26,421 bases of DNA from Gemmatimonadales bacterium (lineage in GTDB: Bacteria; Gemmatimonadota; Gemmatimonadetes; Palauibacterales; Palauibacteraceae): positions 1 to 26,421 of the forward strand of contig DAOVWI010000009.1 of NCBI GenBank assembly GCA_030636765.1, given 5' to 3'. The position numbers were made by a program, and so were the translations under genes. This document shows, piece after piece, positions 21,885 through 26,421 of this stretch; position 1 is the first letter of the stretch; each line of letters begins with the position of its first letter. The notes under the pieces are model-generated. The model was not told the DNA's origin. It did no database searches and saw only the letters and a program-made list of their open reading frames with translations.

Positions 21885-22273
21885 GCGAGCGACGCGAAGG
21901 GGGCGGCCACAACCGGCCCGCCGGAACGGGATTCGAGTCCAAGGCCTGGTTCTTCATGCGCCTGTCGGGTGTGGTGCTTCTCGGCCTCGCCGTCTTCCAC
22001 CTCTACTGGATGCACTTCGCCATCGGGGTGGACAACATCGACTTCCAGACGGTCGTAGGTCGATGGTCCAACCCGCTTTGGCGCCTCTACGACTTCGCAC
22101 TTCTGGTGTTCGCGCTCTCCCACGGGTTCAACGGCCTGCGCTACGCGATCGAGGACTACGTGCGCCGACCGGGCAGGCGACTCGTGGTGAAGAGCATCGC
22201 CTACGTCGCGGGCTTCCTCCTCATCTCGGCCGGCGCGTACATCATCTTCACCTTCGATGTCGGGGCTGCGTGA
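21881..22273 (+). CDS. sdhD: Succinate dehydrogenase membrane anchor (SdhD-like)
   Basis: A second membrane anchor, 130 residues with three helices (about 30-48, 70-88, 104-125). LSHGFNGLRYAIEDY (about 80-94) parallels the FHAMNGLR block of SdhC and provides a likely heme or quinone-site His. The N-terminal 20 residues are hydrophilic and Gly/Arg-rich, facing the cytoplasm. ATG 21881 overlaps the sdhC stop; the stop overlaps the sdhA GTG. The pair with sdhC makes a heme-containing two-subunit anchor. Confidence 0.87.
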   Translation: MSERREGGGHNRPAGTGFESKAWFFMRLSGVVLLGLAVFHLYWMHFAIGVDNIDFQTVVGRWSNPLWRLYDFALLVFALSHGFNGLRYAIEDYVRRPGRRLVVKSIAYVAGFLLISAGAYIIFTFDVGAA

Positions 22274-24017
22274 GCACACACGTACACACCTACGACGCCC
22301 TCGTCGTGGGCGGCGGCGGCGCGGGGCTCATGGCCGCCGTGTACCTGACTCGGCAGCCCGGGCTGCGTACGGCCGTCCTCAGCAAGCTCTACCCCACCCG
22401 ATCCCACACGGGCACCGCACAGGGAGGAATCAGCGCGTCACTCGGAAACATGGAGGAGGAGAAGGACAGCTGGGAGTGGCACGCGTTCGATACGGTTAAA
22501 GGGGGCGACTACCTGGGCGACCAGGACGCCATCGAAATCATGTGTCGAGAGGCCCCCGAGGTGGTGTACGACCTCGAGCACATGGGCCTCCCGTTCAGCC
22601 GCACCGACGACGGAAAGATCGCCCAACGACGTTTCGGCGGGCACACGCGGAACTATGGCGAGTCGCTGGTCCGCCGCTCGTGCTACGCGGCCGACCGCAC
22701 CGGCCACATGATCCTCCAGACTCTCTATCAGCAATCGATCAAGCATGGCGTGCGCTTCTTCGATGAGTTTCAGGTGGTCGATCTGCTGATCGACGACGGC
22801 GAGTGCCGCGGCGCCGTCGCGCTCGAGTTGCGCACCGGCGACCTGCACGTGTTTCGCTCGAAGGCGCTCGTCTTCGCCACCGGAGGCTATGGCCGGATCT
22901 GGGAGATCACCAGCAACGCGATCACCCTTACGGGCGACGGACTCTTCGTGTCCGCCCGCTGCGGGGTCCCGTTGGAGGACATGGAGTTCTTCCAGTTTCA
23001 TCCGACGGGAATCTGGAAGCTGGGAATCCTGATTACCGAGGGCGTCCGCGGCGAGGGCGGCATCCTGCGGAACAGCGAGGGCGAGCGCTTCATGGAGCGG
23101 TACGCGCCGTCGCTCAAGGATCTCGCGAGCCGCGACGTAGTGTCGCGAGCCATCTACAAGGAGATCCGGGCGGGGCGGGGTATCGACGGAAAGCGGTACG
23201 TGCACCTGGACGCCACGCACCTCGGCGCGGACGTCATCGAAAAGAAGCTGCCCGAGATCGCCGATTTCTGCCGGACCTATCTTGGGATCGACCCCGTGAC
23301 CGATCCGATGCCGGTGCAACCCACCGCGCACTACGCCATGGGCGGTATTCCGACCGACATCCAAGGCGCGGTGCTGGCGATGGACGGAAGCGTGATTCGC
23401 GGCCTGTACGCGGCGGGAGAGTGTGCCTGCGTCTCCGTGCACGGGGCCAACCGGCTAGGAGCGAACTCGCTTCTCGACCTGGTCGTTTTCGGCCGCCGAG
23501 CCGGGATGGCGATGGCCGACCACTGTGAGGCGGCCGAGCTCCTTCCCGTCGGCGACGACCCGGCGGGACGCGCGCGCGCCGATCTGGAACGGCTCTGGGC
23601 TACCGCGGGGAAGGACGGAGAAAAGGCGGCGGAGATCCGCCGGGAGATGAGCGAGCTCATGATGAGCAACGTCTCCGTGTTTCGGACTGAGGAGCTCCTC
23701 ATCGAGGCGAAGCAGAAGCTGGCCGAGCTGAAGGAGCGGGCCGATCGGATCGCGATCGATGACCCGAGCCGCGCATTCAACCTGGACCTGACCGAGGCTT
23801 GGGAGACGCAGGGCATGGTCGCTCTCGCGCAGGTGATCACCGAGTGCGCCCTCAATCGGACCGAGAGCCGGGGTGCGCACTCGCGCGAGGACTTCCCGGA
23901 CCGGGACGACGAGAACTGGCTCAAGCACACGCTGGCCGTCCTGCGGGACGGCACGGTGGAGATCGGCTACAAGCCCGTGTCTTTCACCCGCTTCGAGCCG
24001 ATGGAGCGGGTCTACTG

Positions 24018-24018
<1 letters not shown>
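22270..24018 (+). CDS. sdhA: Succinate dehydrogenase flavoprotein subunit
   Basis: Oxidises succinate to fumarate with covalent FAD on the cytoplasmic face. Of 582 residues, GGGGAGLMAA (14-23) binds ADP, and His46 in PTRSHTGTAQGG is the flavin attachment site. Further marks are RRFGGHTRNYGESLVRR, FFQFHPTGIW, the substrate loop EGVRGEGG, and near the end ECACVSVHGANRLGANSLLDLVVFGRRAG. GTG 22270 overlaps the sdhD stop; the open frame upstream is inside sdhD. The C-terminal helical part (about 450-582) is complete. The stop overlaps the sdhB ATG (TGATG). The covalent-flavin His plus location after mdh favours succinate dehydrogenase over fumarate reductase. Confidence 0.97.
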
Positions 24019-24716
<698 letters not shown>

Positions 24717-24725
24717 CCGGGCGCA

Positions 24726-24739
24726 CTGGAGTTCTCCAG
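24726..24739. terminator. Hairpin between convergent sdhB and HD-GYP genes
   Basis: CTGGAG (24726-24731) and CTCCAG (24734-24739) form a perfect six-base dyad in the 30-base convergent gap. It could serve both strands. There is no T-run on either side, so intrinsic termination is uncertain. Confidence 0.4.
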
Positions 24740-24749
24740 CCACCTGCTA
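24737..24749 (-). repeat. TAGCAGGTGGCTG motif at the HD-GYP stop
   Basis: On the minus strand the TAG stop (24749-24747) is followed by CAGGTGGCTG, one base different from the comF and secG motif. It runs into the CTGGAG/CTCCAG hairpin. Confidence 0.5.
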
Positions 24750-26078
24750 GGTGATCGGGATCTCCGTCTCGTGCAGCGGGCGGGTCACCGAGACCGATGT
24801 CTCTTCCGACAGATCGAGAGTACGCGACACCTCGACGGGCCTCCAAAGCGGATCCCACACCGTGCGGATCACGGGCCGCATGAGGTTCGTCGGGTTCGTG
24901 GCGACGACGCGCCCGATCTCGCCCGTGCTCAGAAGGACGAAGCTGTCGAGCGGGAAGGCCGAGATCTCGTCCACGAGCGCGGCCACCACCTCAGCGGACA
25001 GGGATTCCTCCCTGAGCCCGACTACCTTCTCCAACGCCTCGTACGAGGTGAAGAGCGACCGGTACGTGCGCGGGTGTGAGAAGGCCTCGAACACGTCGGC
25101 GACCGCGATCACCCGGGCCAGAGCATCGATCTCCTCACCGGTGAGGCCGGACGGGTACCCCTGACCGTTCATGCGCTCGTGCTCCTGGAACACCGCGAGC
25201 CGCAGCCAGTCGTACTCTTCTCCGAACCGTTCCACGATCTCGGCCCCGTAGCTCGGGTGCCGGCGAACGAGTTCCCATTCCTCCTCGTTCAGCTTGCCCT
25301 CCTTATGGAGGAGGCTCTCCGGCAGGCGGGCCATCCCCATGTCGTGCAGCAGGCCGGCCTGAATCGCCCGGAGCACTCCGTCCACGCCCCAACCCAGGCC
25401 CATGGAAACCTTGGCGGCAAGGAGCGCCACGTTGACGCAGTGCGCCGGGAGCTCGAAGCGCTCGTACGGCTCCAGCGCCATGAGCAGCAGGCGATTACCC
25501 TGGAGCAGCGACGTGTGCACCTTCTCCGCGAGCACACGCGCACCCGCCACGCTCGGCTTCTTCCCGTCTCGGACGCTCTCCAGCACATCCTCCACGAAGC
25601 GCGTCGCCTCCGCATACAGTGCCCGCGTCTTGAAGAGAGCAGGCGGCCGGGCGGTCAACGACGGGCTCTCGGGCGCGGTTGCCGCGGTCTCGATCGTCGC
25701 CTCCCGCAGCAGGTGCTCGCACAGGATGAGGAGAGTTCGTTCCTGGAAGGGACGCGAGAGGAGAAGGGGCGACGCCGTGGACGGGTCAGCTTCGAGCGAT
25801 TCACCGGAATCCACGAGAACGAGGATCCTGCCAGCCGGAAGAGAAGCGGCAAACTGCTCGGCCGAGACGCCCTGGTTGGCCGCGTCGAGAATCCACAGAG
25901 CCACGTCGCCCTCCTCGCCGGCAGCGGTCGCCCGATCGGGATCCGACGTCAGGATGGTCTCTGCCGGGAGATGGGCCAGGGCCGCTCGCAGCGGCGCGTC
26001 GCGCGCGTCGTCCCCGGAGAGAAGCGCGATCACCCGCCTCGCACCTGATTCCTCACCAAGATGTTGAGCATCAGTCAC
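24747..26078 (-). CDS. HD-GYP domain phosphohydrolase with degenerate receiver-like N-terminus
   Basis: Probable cyclic-di-GMP phosphodiesterase or related signalling protein, 443 residues. Residues 14-125 look like a receiver-type fold (LWILDAA strand, SRPF near the end), but lack clear phosphorylation residues: the Lys of the usual KP is Arg109. The HD-GYP domain (about 150-345) has His213, the HD pair H245-D246 in LLHDMGMARLP, His274, and QEHERMNGQGYPSGL (298-312) for the HHExxDGxGYP motif, with Glu299 in place of the first His and Asn304 for Asp. The tail (about 355-443, FVLLSTGEIGRVVATNP) is the beta-rich extension common in this family. GTG 26078 has GGTGAGGAG 11 bases upstream. Function on c-di-GMP is inference; the altered metal site leaves it open. 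Confidence 0.85.
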   Translation of the reverse strand: MTDAQHLGEESGARRVIALLSGDDARDAPLRAALAHLPAETILTSDPDRATAAGEEGDVALWILDAANQGVSAEQFAASLPAGRILVLVDSGESLEADPSTASPLLLSRPFQERTLLILCEHLLREATIETAATAPESPSLTARPPALFKTRALYAEATRFVEDVLESVRDGKKPSVAGARVLAEKVHTSLLQGNRLLLMALEPYERFELPAHCVNVALLAAKVSMGLGWGVDGVLRAIQAGLLHDMGMARLPESLLHKEGKLNEEEWELVRRHPSYGAEIVERFGEEYDWLRLAVFQEHERMNGQGYPSGLTGEEIDALARVIAVADVFEAFSHPRTYRSLFTSYEALEKVVGLREESLSAEVVAALVDEISAFPLDSFVLLSTGEIGRVVATNPTNLMRPVIRTVWDPLWRPVEVSRTLDLSEETSVSVTRPLHETEIPIT

Positions 26079-26184
26079 TTTATGCCGTTCTCCTCACCTT
26101 ATTTACGAAGTGCGGCCCCGGGTTCCACCGGCTGTGAGACCCTGCGAGTAACATGCCGCCAAATCCAGGACAACGTAAGGGCCG

Positions 26185-26225
26185 TAGCAGGTCGCGACCC
26201 ACCAGGGTTTCTCAGCGACCTGTTA
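26185..26225. repeat. 41-bp palindromic element with CAGGTCGC arms
   Basis: TAGCAGGTCGC (26185-26195) pairs with GCGACCTGTTA (26215-26225), 11 pairs with one G.T. An inner stem ACCC/GGGT (26197-26200 with 26205-26208) sits in the loop. The arms match the motif after the comF, secG and HD-GYP stops. It lies in the 166-base gap between dcd and the HD-GYP gene; the rest of that gap shows nothing definite. Confidence 0.75.
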
Positions 26226-26244
26226 GGAGCGGGTCGTGTTAGGA
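26221..26244. repeat. 8-bp direct repeat just after the dcd end
   Basis: TGTTAGGA occurs at 26221-26228 and 26237-26244, 16 bases apart; the second copy abuts the dcd stop codon (complement of 26245-26247). Confidence 0.6.
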
Positions 26245-26421
26245 TCAGAGGCGGGGCGTCGTGACGCCGGTCTGGCCCTGGTACTTTCCCTTCTTGTCCC
26301 GGTAGCTCACCTCGCAGCACTATTCCGACTCGTTGAAGAGGTCCTGTTCTATCCCCTCGTTCGCGTATATGCGGGCCGGGAGGGGAGTCGTGTTGCTGAT
26401 CTCGAGCGTAACGTAGCCCTC
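26245..26421 (-). pseudogene. dcd: dCTP deaminase 3' end with in-frame TAG
   Basis: The last 177 bases, read on the minus strand, match the C-terminal part of the Pseudomonas-type dCTP deaminase: GYVTLEISNTTPLPARIYAN, then a region equivalent to LFxESD, then CEVSYRDKKGKYQGQTGVT and PRL before TGA (26247-26245). Dcd makes dUTP from dCTP for thymidylate synthesis. A TAG at 26322-26320 interrupts the frame about 25 codons from the end, where family members usually have an acidic residue, and the nearby residues Asp, Asn and Cys are also unusual. No insertion or deletion is needed, so a nonsense change fits better than a frameshift. The start lies outside the window. Sequencing error or a very recent loss are alternatives to a true pseudogene. 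TAG is an ordinary stop elsewhere here. Confidence 0.8.

Overview
This is a GC-rich bacterial chromosomal window packed with housekeeping genes. I see no rRNA, tRNA, CRISPR, prophage, insertion sequence or recognisable defence locus. The gene set (outer-membrane barrel, SecG with a long acidic tail, HU with a C-terminal tail, sdhCDAB after an LDH-like malate dehydrogenase, HD-GYP protein, a Pseudomonas-type dcd) points to an aerobic Gram-negative bacterium. From the style of the proteins I lean towards Gemmatimonadota or a relative, but that is an impression and not a search result.

Layout. 1-1296: 3' part of an outer-membrane beta-barrel gene. 1329-3129: yicC, gmk, rpoZ, tightly coupled. 3167-10799: a compact same-strand run (coaBC, family-4 uracil-DNA glycosylase, dnaB, radA, threonylcarbamoyl-AMP synthase, YwlE-type phosphatase, aroE, comF-like), mostly with overlapping stop/start codons and almost all non-ATG starts. 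10916-14524: glycolysis block gap-pgk-tpiA followed by secG. 14548-15144 (minus): an RNase HI homologue with a degenerate active site, whose start codon overlaps that of carA (15143-16288, plus). 16377-17777: sppA and an HU gene. 17814-18992 (minus): an aspartate-type aminotransferase. 19173-20418: an unknown small protein, moaD, moaE and a second unknown small protein. 20551-24716: mdh-sdhC-sdhD-sdhA-sdhB, consecutive TCA-cycle steps. 24747-26078 (minus): an HD-GYP protein. 26245-26421 (minus): the 3' end of dcd, interrupted by an in-frame TAG.

The coding content is ordinary; the unexplained signals are in the gene junctions. (1) A 13-base motif, TARCAGGTCGCTG, follows or includes the stop codons of comF, secG (twice) and the HD-GYP gene, and it forms the arms of a 41-bp palindrome downstream of dcd, which suggests a dispersed REP-like element. 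(2) Short tandem duplications sit on stop codons of several genes (27 bp at secG/rnhA, 15 bp at sppA and dnaB, 12 bp at rpoZ). At secG/rnhA the duplication gives both convergent genes a second in-frame stop. (3) Four intergenic promoters share a TTGnnn-17/18-TAGCTT (or TACCTT) layout. (4) Some enzymes lack usual catalytic residues: RNase HI lacks two carboxylates and CoaBC lacks the CoaC cysteine. (5) The dcd fragment carries a nonsense codon in an otherwise well-kept frame.

No gap between genes exceeds about 170 bases. All assignments come from reading motifs by eye. No database search was run.
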